From: Isosphaeraceae bacterium
GTDB taxonomy: Bacteria > Planctomycetota > Planctomycetia > Isosphaerales > Isosphaeraceae
Reading direction: 5' to 3'
Length of the DNA stretch: 56,087 bases
Assembly: GCA_031291845.1 (NCBI GenBank)
Contig: JARLIH010000235.1
Span: 1-56,087, forward strand
In this document: positions 26,256-36,600 of the stretch, in pieces
Numbering within the stretch: the stretch's first letter is position 1
How the letters are laid out: each line of letters starts with the position of its first letter
Position numbers and translations under genes: made by a program
The notes under the pieces: model-generated
Database searches by the model: none
Told to the model about the DNA's origin: nothing
The model's input: only the letters and a program-made list of their open reading frames with translations

Positions 26256-28056
26256 GTGCGCCAGGCCCGCTGGTCGATGTTATGGCTGCTCGCCTTGGCC
26301 CCCGTTGTGCGAGGGGGGGACATGCCGGTCACGAAGGACGCCAACGGCCTCTTCGTGTTGACCCGCGTGCGCTATTACCCGGCTCCGGGGCAGGAACAGG
26401 CGCTGGTCGGCGGTAAGTTGCAGGGCTCGAACCGCTCGGAGCTCGACGGTTTCGAGACGCTCGCCGAGATCAAGGAAGCGCCCGCGGCGGGACAGTGGAG
26501 CGAGCTGACGTTTGGGAACAGCCAGGTATACCGCTGGGTCCGCTACAAAGGGCCTGCGGGCTCGTACGGGCGCGTGGCGTAGCTGGAGTTCTACGCGGGT
26601 TCACGTCGCCTTAACGGCAAGACCTACGGACCGCACGGCGAGACCCCGGGCCACGGCTGGCGCAACGCGCTCGACGGCAAGCTTAACACCTGGTTCGAGT
26701 CCGACACGCCAGACGGCCAGGCCATTGCGATCGACCTGCGCGAGCAGGCCGCCCCGCGCAGCCCTGCGCTCCAGCCGCCGCCGGGCGACTACGACGGGCC
26801 CCGGACGATCGCCCTCAAAGGTTTCACACCCGGCGCCTCGATCCGCTACACGACCGACGGCACCCTTCCCAGTGCCGAACGGGGGACGCTCTACAAGGAG
26901 CCGATCGCCGTCGACGGCACGCTCTCGCTTGTGGCCGTGTCGGTGAAGGAGGGCCTGGCGCCAAGCCTCCCTGCGTTTGGCACGTACCGCACGGGTAACG
27001 CGGTCGGGCCGGCCTTGCACTCGCTCCACGTCGGCAACAGCCTGACGAACACCACGCACCAGTTCGCCCAGTTCGCGCGCACGGCGGGTCGCGCTCATGT
27101 GTACCAAAGCTTCACCGGGCCGGGCGCGTGGACGAAGGGTTTTGTGGGACGAACTCATCCCCAAGCAAAAGGAGCGCTGGGAGAAAGTGCTGGCCGACGT
27201 GGGCCGTATCGATCACTTCACCGTACAGCCGCGCGACTTCAATATCGCCGAGGAGGCGGGCTACGACCGCAAGTTCTTCGACCTGGTGCGCACGATCTCG
27301 CCCGACGTCCAGCCTTGGTTCTACTGCGAGTGGACCGAGCGCCAGCGCCAGCGTCCCACCGACAAGGGGACCGTGCCCAGCAGCCAGATGAAAACGCTCT
27401 ACCCCGCGCTGACGTGGGAGGAGTCGATGGCGAGCATGCTCCTTTATATGGAAGAGCTCCAGCGCAAGGTTGCCGAGACCGACACCGGGAACAAGCGGGC
27501 GCGCGTGCTGCCGAGCGCCCTGGCGATGGGCTGGATCAAGAACCTGATCGACCACGGCCAGCTCTCGGGCGCGGCGCCAGGGTCGTTCTACCCGCTCCTG
27601 TATAACGATAGCGTCCACCCCAACGAGAACGGCGGCTACCTGGTCGACCTGACCTGGTACAGCGCGTTCTACCGCGAGTCGCCCGTGGGGAAGGTGCTTC
27701 CCGTCGGCACCGGGCTGACCGCCGAGCAGGCGGCGCTCATGCAGCGCCTGGCGTGGGACGTCGTGGAGAATTACCCCGATTGCGGGCTGTACCGTGATGG
27801 CACGACCCCCGCCGGTAAGCCCGCGTTCTCGCCGGCGCCCGCGGCCATCAGCGCGGTCATGCCGGTGACGCTGTCGTCGCCCACCCCCGGCGCGTGGTTC
27901 CGCTACACGCTGGACGGGACGGTCCCGACACGGACGAATGGCTACGTCTATTGCGGGGTCGTCAGCGTGCGCCCGGGGATGACCGTCAAGGCCGTCGCGT
28001 ACAAGAGCGGCATGGCCGATAGTCCGGCCGTCGAGGTCACTTATCCGCGTGGTTAA
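26256..28056 (+). pseudogene. SGNH-type hydrolase with chitobiase-like repeats, disrupted twice
   Basis: Read through, this is an exported protein of about 600 residues: signal peptide from GTG 26256 (AGGAG upstream), a discoidin-like N-terminal part (VRYKGPAGSYGRVA, LEFYAGSRRLNGKTYGP), a chitobiase/HEX C-type beta domain (GASIRYTTDGTLPSAERG), an SGNH hydrolase region (LHVGNSLTNTTHQF as block I; YNDSVHPNENGGYLVDLTWY as the DxxH block V) and a second chitobiase-like domain (WFRYTLDGTVPTRTNG). An in-frame TAG at 26580-26582 falls where Glu is expected (RVA-E-LEFY). A one-base insertion in the T run of GGGTTTTGTGGG (about 27139-27143) shifts the frame; removing one T restores GAWTKGLWDELIPKQKERWE. 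Either decay or consensus error. Confidence 0.78.
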
Positions 28057-28181
28057 TCGCGGCTTCTCGCGGATCTCCGCCACAACTGACGGTTTCGATT
28101 CCAACTGCGGAGGAACTGGTTCTCGCCGTTCCTTTAGCATCCCACATGGCGGAATTCGCAGTGCAGCGAACCCGCATACCC

Positions 28182-28291
28182 TGTAGGGGCGGGGTTCAAA
28201 ACCCGCGCGGTAGAGGCGATCAACATGTCGCCGCCATGTGAGTGGCGGTTCGAGCCAGGGAAAGAAAAGGGCGGGTTTTGACACCCGCCCC
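28182..28291. repeat. GGCGGGTTT...AACCCGCC repeat units, right unit acting as terminator
   Basis: A left unit (GTAGGGGCGGGGTTC, then AAAACCCGC, 28183-28206) and a right unit (28269-28290) share the same hairpin-forming core. They bracket about 60 bp in the 269-bp gap between convergent genes. The motif resembles dispersed repeats seen in several GC-rich phyla. Confidence 0.5.
28261..28290 (-). terminator. Rho-independent terminator of the DUF1559 gene at 28326
   Basis: On the minus strand GGGCGGG (28290-28284) pairs with CCCGCCC (28275-28269) around an 8-nt loop and is followed by TTTTCTTT. It lies 35 bp after the stop codon of the leftward DUF1559 gene. Confidence 0.7.
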
Positions 28292-28325
28292 GGCCATCCG
28301 ACTCGCAGTCCTTTCAGACACTGGA

Positions 28326-29282
28326 TCAGTAGGAGCTGGCGTCGATGACTTCACCCCCCTTGCTGGTCGAGAGGGCTTGCCACGTATAGAGGTTGATGGA
28401 GTTCTTCGTGAACCGCACGCTGCCGTCGCCCATCAGGACGTTGACGCCGCCGGAGTGCCGGCTCCTCGCCGCGTGTACGTAAGCGTTGGTCGCGGACGCC
28501 GCGCAAGGCGGGTTGCCGAGATAGGGGTAGATACAGTAACTCGCGCTCTGCATCAGGTCGGGCTGCGTCGAGTTGGGGACGAGCGAGCCTTCAAAGACGG
28601 CGCCCTCCCACCAATGGATGAAGCCGCGCAGGTCGTAAGTGGTCAGACCGGGCTGGTCCTGTCCTTGAATGACCTCCGCGAAAAACAGTGTGTTGCTCTG
28701 GCCGTCGCGGATGTCGCCGAGGCGCACGGCTCCGTTGTAAATGTCGATGAAAGGGGCGCCGCCGAAACTGAACCCGTTGTAGGTCGTTGCTGCAATCGTC
28801 GTCGTGTTGGTGTTGGTCGAGATGGCGGTATTGCCGTAATTCGCCGCGTAGTTGTAAGACTGGATCCCGGCGAGCGGGTCGCTCGGCGTATCGCTCGGGC
28901 AGGTGTACGTGGCGATCCGGGTCGTGGTCACGGTGGTGTTAGCCGATCCGCTATAGCGCAGGTTCGACGGGTTCGAGGCGGTATAGTCTCCCAGCGAGTT
29001 CCAGGCGTTATACAGCGCGGACTGCTCGGCGTAGGGCAGGATGAAGATGGCCCACGTCCCCCAGACCTGGAACTTGACGGCGGGGGGCAGAGCCGAGTTG
29101 GAGCTCTCGTAATTGAGCACCGCCAGGCCGATCTGCTTGAGGTTGTTGACGCACTGTGCGCGACGGGCGGCTTCCCGGGCCGCTTGGACGGCGGGGAGCA
29201 GCAGGGCGATCAGGACTGCGATGATGGCGATCACCACCAGCAGCTCGATCAGGGTGAAGCCGTACCGGCTACGATGTTTCAT
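28326..29282 (-). CDS. DUF1559 pseudopilin-like protein
   Basis: A 318-aa protein, the shortest of the six copies. [20 protein letters not shown] begins a prepilin helix, then [52 protein letters not shown] and the H-X9-DG motif [14 protein letters not shown]; it ends [21 protein letters not shown] precedes the start. An upstream lipoprotein gene (29429-29887) lies on the same strand 146 bp away, so here the lipoprotein precedes DUF1559 and is of a different type from the small ones that follow other copies. Confidence 0.93.
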   Translation of the reverse strand: MKHRSRYGFTLIELLVVIAIIAVLIALLLPAVQAAREAARRAQCVNNLKQIGLAVLNYESSNSALPPAVKFQVWGTWAIFILPYAEQSALYNAWNSLGDYTASNPSNLRYSGSANTTVTTTRIATYTCPSDTPSDPLAGIQSYNYAANYGNTAISTNTNTTTIAATTYNGFSFGGAPFIDIYNGAVRLGDIRDGQSNTLFFAEVIQGQDQPGLTTYDLRGFIHWWEGAVFEGSLVPNSTQPDLMQSASYCIYPYLGNPPCAASATNAYVHAARSRHSGGVNVLMGDGSVRFTKNSINLYTWQALSTSKGGEVIDASSY

Positions 29283-29428
29283 GGTTCGCACCTGTTCCTG
29301 AAAAAAGGGATCATGAATCAACCATAGAAAACAACGGCGCTGCGTCTCCCTGAGAATCCGACGGAGTATGTCCGGTGGGATTCTCGAGGAGCGGAGAGTT
29401 CACGAGGCCACGGCGATGCGGCTCGGCG

Positions 29429-29887
29429 TTATTGCGATTTCAGTGGGAAATCGAACGTGTTCGAGACGCCGGGCTTGACCTCGGCCTTGAGCGTGGACTT
29501 CGCGTTGTACCGGGATGGGATGAGGTCTTTCGGCGTGTCGGACGGCTTGACCGGCCCTGGCGCCTCACCGGGGGTCTCCGCCGCCTCGCCTCGGCTCAGG
29601 CTGCTGCTGATGACGACGCGGTATGCGCCCGGAGCCAGACCTTTCCGGCGCTCGATCGAGAACTTGCCGTCCTTGACCACCGCCCCGCCCGCAGTTCCCT
29701 CCTGACGGCTCGCCGGGATCAGTTGGATGATCCCATCGGCCAACGGTTGCCCGTCGAGGCTCACGGTCCCCGAGATGGGCTCGCGCGGCAGACCGTCGGA
29801 CTCGCCGCTGCAGCCAGCCAGGCTTAACAATTGCAGGACGACGATCGCGGATGGGAGGTTCAACGCCGAGCGCGCGTGGTTCGACAT
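29429..29887 (-). CDS. Lipoprotein with carboxypeptidase-regulatory-like (Ig-fold) domain
   Basis: A 152-aa protein with lipobox LQLLSLAGC (Cys26) and a single beta-sandwich domain: ISGTVSLDGQPLADGIIQLI, GGAVVKDGKFSIERRKGLAP, GAYRVVISS, and a late block PKDLIPSRYNAKSTLKAEVK followed by FDFPL. This transthyretin/Ig-like architecture is very common among planctomycete lipoproteins encoded next to DUF1559 genes. Its function is not established. It is anchored to a membrane by the lipid, with the domain extracytoplasmic. The start at 29887 is set by the signal sequence. Confidence 0.85.
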   Translation of the reverse strand: MSNHARSALNLPSAIVVLQLLSLAGCSGESDGLPREPISGTVSLDGQPLADGIIQLIPASRQEGTAGGAVVKDGKFSIERRKGLAPGAYRVVISSSLSRGEAAETPGEAPGPVKPSDTPKDLIPSRYNAKSTLKAEVKPGVSNTFDFPLKSQ

Positions 29888-30688
29888 AGGGAAGACCTCT
29901 CATGGAAGCCGGTGGGGGCACCAACGGATGATGGCAGGATTCCGAGCGGGGAGACCCGAGGGCAGTCTCTGTGAAACCTGGGAGAGCGGTTTGCTGGCCC
30001 CAATAGTATAAACGCGCATCGTCTGAACACAAGGGAGTTCTCCCAGGCTCGGTCAATTTCATATATCTGAATTATAACGGTGTTCGGTGTGAACTTGCGA
30101 ACAGGCGGCACGGTCGTCAGGCGCCGGCCGGAGGTCAAGAAATTTGGTGTCCCGGCTGTAACCAAGAGGTCCGAGCTGACCTGGTGCCATCGTTCCTCCC
30201 GCAATCCGGAACTCCTGCGTTTTGAGCCAGGCCGCCGTTTCAACGTGGTATCCCTTGCGGGGTGCTTGATTTTCCGCATGATCGATCGCTACAATGAGAA
30301 GACTGGGTGTGTAAGCGTTTGCAGTCAATTGTGCGAAGAGGCTGCCGCCGGGCGTGCGATTGGTTTCTCGGCCGACGAGGCCTTGATTCGATTTTTCCCT
30401 CCCCCCTTCCCCCCTCCGCGCTTCGGTCCGCTTGCTCGGCCACGGCTTCAGGTGCCCCGCTCATGGGCCTCAATGGCTTCTTGAGCTTCGTGGGGGTGCC
30501 AGGGGCGTCGGTGTTTGTCGTCTTCCCCCTGACGACGTCATCATCTGCGTGTTGAGACGGACGAGACCGGGACGTTGTGCATCCGCCGCCGGTTGTGGTT
30601 GCGGCTGCGCTTCGTCGTCCCGTTCGCCTTCGTCGTCGACAGCAACAACCCGTGATCGTGGGTCCATACTTCCAGAGGGATTGAAGTC
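29888..30688. other. Divergent intergenic region, 801 bp
   Basis: It separates a leftward lipoprotein gene from a rightward DUF1559 gene. Short open frames exist on both strands but none has a recognisable domain or convincing ribosome binding site. Promoters for both directions should lie here; none is confidently seen. Confidence 0.4.
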
Positions 30689-31762
30689 ATGCCAAGTCGA
30701 GTGAAGCGAGGGTTCACGCTGATCGAGTTGCTGGTCGTGATCGCGATCATCGCGGTCTTGATCGCGCTGCTCCTTCCCGCGGTGCAGGCCGCGCGCGAGG
30801 CGGCCCGCCGCGCACAGTGCGTCAACAACCTCAAGCAGATCGGCCTGGGTCTGCACAACTACCATCAGACCAACAACGCGTTTCCGATCGGCGGGGCATG
30901 CAATTGCCCGTTGCAGACGAATGGAAGCGCGACGGCGTGCCCCACGTGGAACGGCGTCAGCGCGCAGACGCAGATGCTGTCCTACATGGAGCAGACCCAG
31001 ATTTACAACGCGGTCAACTTCAGTCTCTCGGGTCCGGGCACGGACGGGGGGGCAAATTCAACGACGTATTACACGAAGATCAATGTCTTCCTGTGCCCGT
31101 CCGACGGCAACGCGGGCGCAACCTCCGGCAACCTCAACAGCTATCGTGGCAACTACGGCACCACCAGCCAAAGTTATTCCACGCAGTCGACCGGCCTGTT
31201 CTCCTACGGGCAGGTGTATGGGGTGGCCGACGCCACCGACGGGACGTCGAACACAGTCGCATTCTCAGAGCAGCTCGTCGGGCAGGGTGGCACGCTCTCA
31301 AACCCGCTCTACCGCGGCAACGGCGTCAATAGCGTTGGGCTCACGAGCACGGGTGCCAATCCTACCTCCGGCTACGGCGGCTATCTCGACGTGGAACAGG
31401 TCGGCATCGCGACACTGCAGAGCGGCGACCTCATGACGTGTACGCAGAAGTTCCTGTCCAACAGCGGCAACCTGGGTTATTCCGGCCATTACTGGTGGGT
31501 CGGCACCATGGGTCACACAATGTTCAATACGGTCGTTCCCCCCAACTCGACTCAGTACGCGTGGGCAAACTGCAAGAGCACAGGCGGCGGTGACCTGGAG
31601 GGTGAGAGCTACTCCAACTCGTCCAGCAACCATTCCGGCGGCGCGAACTTCCTGTTCGGCGACGGCAGCGTCAAGTTCATCAAGAACTCGATCAATATGT
31701 TCACCTACTGGAGCATCGGCACGCGCGGCAACGGCGAAGTGGTCAGCGCCGACGCGTTCTGA
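30689..31762 (+). CDS. DUF1559 pseudopilin-like protein
   Basis: A 357-aa protein: [20 protein letters not shown] with prepilin helix, [72 protein letters not shown] and the H-X9-DG motif [14 protein letters not shown]; it ends [11 protein letters not shown]. It is the closest relative in the window to the 7171-8241 copy (shared [17 protein letters not shown] and FNTVVPPN blocks), suggesting a duplication. AGAGGG lies upstream of the ATG. A terminator and then a small lipoprotein gene follow. Confidence 0.94.
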   Translation: MPSRVKRGFTLIELLVVIAIIAVLIALLLPAVQAAREAARRAQCVNNLKQIGLGLHNYHQTNNAFPIGGACNCPLQTNGSATACPTWNGVSAQTQMLSYMEQTQIYNAVNFSLSGPGTDGGANSTTYYTKINVFLCPSDGNAGATSGNLNSYRGNYGTTSQSYSTQSTGLFSYGQVYGVADATDGTSNTVAFSEQLVGQGGTLSNPLYRGNGVNSVGLTSTGANPTSGYGGYLDVEQVGIATLQSGDLMTCTQKFLSNSGNLGYSGHYWWVGTMGHTMFNTVVPPNSTQYAWANCKSTGGGDLEGESYSNSSSNHSGGANFLFGDGSVKFIKNSINMFTYWSIGTRGNGEVVSADAF

Positions 31763-31836
31763 GCAAGCCAGCGGCCTTGCCGTCGGCGCCGCCGGGAGGG
31801 GGTTTTCTTCCCAACCCAAGGCGTTACGGCGCGTTT

Positions 31837-31863
31837 AGCCTGGAGCATTACTCCAGGCTTTTC
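31837..31863 (+). terminator. Rho-independent terminator after DUF1559
   Basis: AGCCTGGAG (31837-31845) and CTCCAGGCT (31851-31859) form a perfect 9-bp stem with loop CATTA, followed by TTT. It lies 75 bp after the DUF1559 stop and 66 bp before the small lipoprotein start, so the lipoprotein is either separately transcribed or reached by read-through. Confidence 0.75.
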
Positions 31864-31928
31864 CCTTGGACCCCCTTGGGGGCAGCCTTTCCGTTCGATC
31901 TCCGTAGGATACCACAAAGGGGAGAAAC

Positions 31929-32135
31929 ATGATGACAAAACGACGCGTACTGGTGCCGGCCGTGTGCACGGCTGGTTTGCTCTGGGGCGGGGTGTTCCTG
32001 GTGTCCGGTTGCGATAGCGGAGGGTCGGAAGCCACGTCCGCCAAGCCCACGACCGAGCAGCAGGCGGCCATCGACAAGGCCAACAAGGCGACCGCGGAAG
32101 CCCATCAGAAGGACCAGCATAAAAAACGGCATTGA
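31929..32135 (+). CDS. Small lipoprotein following a DUF1559 gene
   Basis: A 68-aa protein. MMTKRRVLVPAVCTAGLLWG then GVFLVSGC gives a signal sequence with lipobox VSGC (Cys28). The mature part is short and charged (TEQQAAIDKANKATAEAHQK) and ends in a Lys/His-rich tail. AAGGGGAG lies just upstream. It mirrors the lipoproteins at 6828 and 12457 in size and in position after a DUF1559 gene. Function is unknown. Confidence 0.75.
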   Translation: MMTKRRVLVPAVCTAGLLWGGVFLVSGCDSGGSEATSAKPTTEQQAAIDKANKATAEAHQKDQHKKRH

Positions 32136-32643
32136 GCGGGTGCCGCGGGGACTCTGTCGCTACGAGCCGAGCACCTCGGCAATGTGGTCCGAACAATCGT
32201 TCGGCCGGGGCGGTCCGATCCCCGCGCCCGCGATGCTCCGGGCGACCGGTCGCTGGTCCCCTGCGGAGAGCGCTCCAGGCCGGCCTGACCGCGAGCACGA
32301 TATCGCGACCGAGCCGGCCGTCTCGGTCCGCGCTGGGTTCCCTTTTTGTGATACGGATCGCGTAGCGCCGGCCCGTTCACCGATCCTCTTGTGCTTCGGC
32401 GGCCGGGAACGATCGCGGAGCGCCCGAAATTCCAGCGCTGTGCATCGGTTTTTTCTTCACAAATTCCAATCATGCATGTTAGGTTGATGGATAGAACGAC
32501 CGCAACGCAGTCGCCCCCGGGAGCTCCGCGGCAGATTCCCTGCTCCGGCCCGTGAGTGCACAAGCACCCGGGGGGTGATCGGCTGCCGGCCGGTTACGCC
32601 CGATGGTCACGGGTCTGGGCCCGGACCCGCGAGGGGAGCGACT
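32136..32643. other. Intergenic, 508 bp, nothing recognised
   Basis: Short open frames on either strand have no recognisable domains or supported starts. No clear repeat or terminator is seen. Confidence 0.4.
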
Positions 32644-32865
32644 ATGGCGGACGTCCCTTTGAGGGAACGCGTCGACGGCCTTGTCGAGGAGCTCCTCCAA
32701 GAGGAGTCGGATGAGGCCGCCGCCTTGATCTCGGTGCTACTGACCACCCGGATCGCCCTGCGCGAGAAGCGGCTCCCGGGGTTGGCCGAAGTCGCCTGGG
32801 GGTTCGTGGATCGGCAAGCGTCGACACGGGAGGCAAGAGCCGACGCGCGACAGGGAAGTCCTTGA
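32644..32865 (+). CDS. Small hypothetical protein, 73 aa
   Basis: MADVPLRERVDGLVEELLQE continues as a helical, acidic segment (ESDEAAALISVLLTTRIALR) and a basic tail. GAGGGGAG at about 32630-32637 is a good ribosome binding site. No family is recognised. It might be a short regulatory or partner protein, or chance coding in GC-rich DNA. It is isolated between the small lipoprotein and the sensor-kinase region. Confidence 0.5.
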   Translation: MADVPLRERVDGLVEELLQEESDEAAALISVLLTTRIALREKRLPGLAEVAWGFVDRQASTREARADARQGSP

Positions 32866-32947
32866 AGCGTCGCAACGGCCGCCACACCGCCCGGCTCGAG
32901 GCCGGCTGAAGGTTCGTGCTTCCTCGACCCTCACCCAGGCCTGGCAC

Positions 32948-33220
32948 TCACCCGGCGGTCGCGTCGAGCGGTACGAACGCGCGCCCGAGGCAGACCCACA
33001 GACCGGGCAGCACGTCCGGCCCAATCGTCAGTCCGAAGGTCATCGCCCGGCCGCTCTGGTAGACGACCCACCCACGCGGACGGGCGAGACCGATGGGGGT
33101 GGAGGACAGAGCGGAACATGCGTCCGAGAACACTTCGATGGGCAAGCGCTTGGGGTCTGGGGGCACCGGGCCGACTTCGGGCCCGACGCGGGAGAGATAG
33201 ACCGGGGGAGACGATGACAT
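32948..33220 (-). CDS. Possible small hypothetical protein, 90 aa
   Basis: The frame reads MSSSPPVYLSRVGPEVGPVP then IEVFSDACSALSSTPIGLAR and SGRAMTFGLTIGPDVLPGLW; composition looks more protein-like than the alternative frames. No ribosome binding site is clear and no domain is recognised. It faces leftward, converging with the 32644 gene. From 33221 to 33674 nothing else is seen. Confidence 0.35.
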   Translation of the reverse strand: MSSSPPVYLSRVGPEVGPVPPDPKRLPIEVFSDACSALSSTPIGLARPRGWVVYQSGRAMTFGLTIGPDVLPGLWVCLGRAFVPLDATAG

Positions 33221-33674
33221 CAGCTTGGGTGAGTCCAGGGCTCGGCTTGGTAGGCGAGAGTGTGGTGGGTAGGGAAGGCACGATCGATCCTTGATGGTGC
33301 CCGCCCCTCGTGCGGACCACCGGTGTCCGGCGGGGTGTCTACCGGGCCGGGAGCACGCCTCGTTAAGCTTAGCGTGCCAGAGCGGTGGTGGCGCGCCAAC
33401 CGGGAAAACCCTGACCCCGCTCAGGAGATCTCCTAGAGCGGCGTCAACCGGTCGGCTACAGCCGCTATGCCGCAGAGTGCGCCCAAACCTGTACGAAAGC
33501 CGCTCTGCGCGGCACGCCGCCCCCGCTCTGTCTGGTTTCAGGGCGATCGGCGACTCGTCCCGATCGGTCCGCCATCGGCTTGGCGATCGTCCTGCCCGGT
33601 CGAGAATCAGGGACGATCGGCTCGCTGGATCATGGGACGTCCTGGGTGAGGTCGTCCGACGCGAGGGCCAGGGC

Positions 33675-36600
33675 TCAGGTTTCCTGCGCCGCGCCTTTCG
33701 GCGCGGTGCCTCGTGCGAGCTCGTTGACGAGTTTTTCCAGGTCCGGCAGGTTGACCGGCTTGACCAAGTGTCCGTCGCAACCAGCTTCTCGCGACCGGGT
33801 GCGGTCCCCCTCCTGGCCCCAGCCGGTCAGGGCGATGATGGCGGCCGCTTTTCCCCACGGCTGCTCCCGGATACGGCGTGTGGCTTCGTAGCCGTTGAGG
33901 CGGGGCATTCCCACGTCCATCAGCACGATCTCAGGCCGAAACCGCTCCGCCTCCTCCACGGCCTCGATACCATCGTGCGCTGTGCGGACTTCGTTGCCGA
34001 GGAGCATGAGCACTTTTGCCATTGAGCGGGCGGAATCTCGGTTGTCGTCGAGGACGAGGACGCGCCGTTTGGGCCCCGGGGCTCGGCGTTCGTGCTCGGG
34101 TCGTGCGGTATCGGTCGGCTGCGGGACCGTCGCCAGGACGGGCAGGCGCACGGTGAAGGTGCTCCCCTTGCCGGGTCCGTCGCTCGCGACCGTGACGGTC
34201 CCCCCATGCATCTCGACCAGCCCCTTCACGAGCGCCAGCCCGATGCCGAGTCCGCCCGTCGTCCGCTCGATGCTCCGGTCCACCTGGCTGAACATGTCGA
34301 AGAGAGTGGGGAGCGATTCGGCGGGGATGCCGATCCCGGAGTCGCGGACGGTGATGACGACTTCGTTCCCCTGCCGCTCCGCGGTCAACTCGATGCGGCC
34401 CCCGCGCGGGGTGTACTTGGCACTATTGGTCAGCAGGTTGCCGGCGACCTGGGCCAGCCGCGTCAAGTCGGCGTCGAGGAGGACCGGCTCCGGGGGGATC
34501 GACACGGTGAGCTGATGTCCGGCGGCCTCGATGAGCGGGCGGGCCGTCTCCACGGCGCTGCGGACCACGTCGGCGAGTTGGACCCGTGCCCGGCGGAGCT
34601 CCATCTTGTTGCGGCTGATGCGCGACACGTCGAGCAGGTCGTCGATGAGCCGCACCATGTGGCCGAGCTGTCGCTCCATCATGTCGCGGGCCTGCGCGAC
34701 GGCCGCGGCATCGCTGCCGGCGAGTCGCACCACTTGGGGGCCGTTGCGGATCGGGGCCAGCGGGTTGCGGAGCTCGTGCGCCAGGATGGCGAGGAACTCG
34801 TCCTTGCGGCGGTCGGCCTCCCGGAGGGCCTCCTCCGCGCGCTTGCGGTCGGTGATATCGTGAGCCACTCCGAGGATGCCGATCACGCGCCCTTCCGCGT
34901 CCGCCACGGGGCCGACGCGCGCGTCGATCCAGACGCGTGAGCCGTCCTTACGGTAATCTTCGTATTCTCCAGACCATTCGGATCCGTTGGCCGGCTCGCA
35001 GATCGCGCCGGCGATGAACGTCCAGGCCGGCTCGGGGAACCGGTCGGCGTAGTGCCGGCCCATCATTTCCTCGGCGGTCCAGCCGAACAGCCGTGTGGCC
35101 CCTTCATTCCAGTAGGTAACGATGCCATCGAGGTCCGTCACGACCACCGAGTCGCGCACGCCCGCCAGCAGCAGGGCGTTCCGGGCCATGACTTCCTGGG
35201 CCCGCTTTTGTTCGGTCGCGTCGCGGAACACCTTGCCGAACCCGTGAAGCTCCCCGGCCTGCCCCCGGAGGCCGACCGTGACGCCGTCGCCGAAAAAATG
35301 GGAGCCATCCTTCCTCTGGTGCCAGCGCTTGTCCTCGACGCGCCCTGTCTGGGCGGCCCGGGACAGCTCCGCCTCCGGCAGGCCCGCAGCGCGGTCGTCG
35401 GCCGTGAACAGGAGGCCCAGCGGCTTCCCGAGCACCTCGGCGGCCTGCCAGCCGGTAATCTTTTGCGCGCCGCCGAGCCATTCGAGGACCCGACCCTCCA
35501 GGTCCGTGATGACGACGGCGTAGTCGGTCGCGTTCCCGAGGAAGAGCTGGAGCCGCTCGTCGCGCTCGCGCACCGCGGCCTCGGCCCTCTTGCGGTCGGT
35601 CAGGTCAGTGCCGATGGCGAGGATGCCGGAGATTTCTCCTTCGGGTGTCCGTAGCGGCTGGTAGACGATGTCGATGGAGCGCTCTTCCAGCGGGCCGTCG
35701 GGATGCCTGCGGAGCAGGATCCGCATGTCCGACCCGACGAAGGGCGTACCCGTCTGGAAGACGCGGTCGAGGACCTCGAAGTACCCCTGGCCCTCGACCT
35801 CCGGAACGGCCTCTCGCGCCGGCCTGCCGATCACGTCCCGGTGGCCGATGAGGTCGTAGTACCGGTCGTTCACGCGCTCGAAGACGTGGTCCGGCCCGCG
35901 CACGACCGCTGTGAACGCCGGGGACAGTTGGAACAGCTCCGCCAGACGCTCGCGCTCGGCCTGCATCTCCTCCAGCAGCAGGAGCCGCTCTTTCTCGGCC
36001 TGCTTCCTTGCGGTGATGTCGCGGGCGATCTTCGATGCGCCGACGATCCGGCCCTCCGCATCGCGGATGGGCGAGATGGTCAGGGAGATGTCGAGCCGCC
36101 GGCCCTCCTTGGACAGGCGGATCGTCTCGTAATGGTCGATTCGCTCCCCCCGGCAGAGCCGCGCAAGGATCGCCCGCTCCTCGTCGATGCGATCGGGTGG
36201 CATGATCAGAGTAATCGGCCTGCCGATGGCCTCCGTGCGGCTATAGCCGAAGAGTCGCTCAGCGCCCGAGTTCCACGAGCGAATGGTGCCGTCGAGCGAC
36301 TTGCTGATGTTCGCGTCGTCGGACGACTCGACGATCGCCGCCAGCAGCGCGCGGGTTTCCTCGGTTCGCTTGCGCTCGCTCACGTCGCGGAAGACCAGGA
36401 CTGCCCCGATCGGGGGCTTGTTCCCGTCTCGCATGGGGGCCGCGCTGTCGTCGATCGGCCGTTCCGTCCCGTCGCGGGCGACGAGGACGGTATGGTTTGC
36501 GAGCCCCACGATGGTCCCTTCCTCCAGGGCTTGCAGCGCGGGGTTCTCGGCCGGCAGGCGGGTGTATTCGTTGATGATGTGGAAAACGTCCGGCAGCGGA

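Noticed and set aside
26580..26582. Genetic-code reassignment of TAG
   Set aside because: Several undisturbed genes in the window terminate naturally at TAG, and only two internal cases are seen, both in otherwise disturbed genes.
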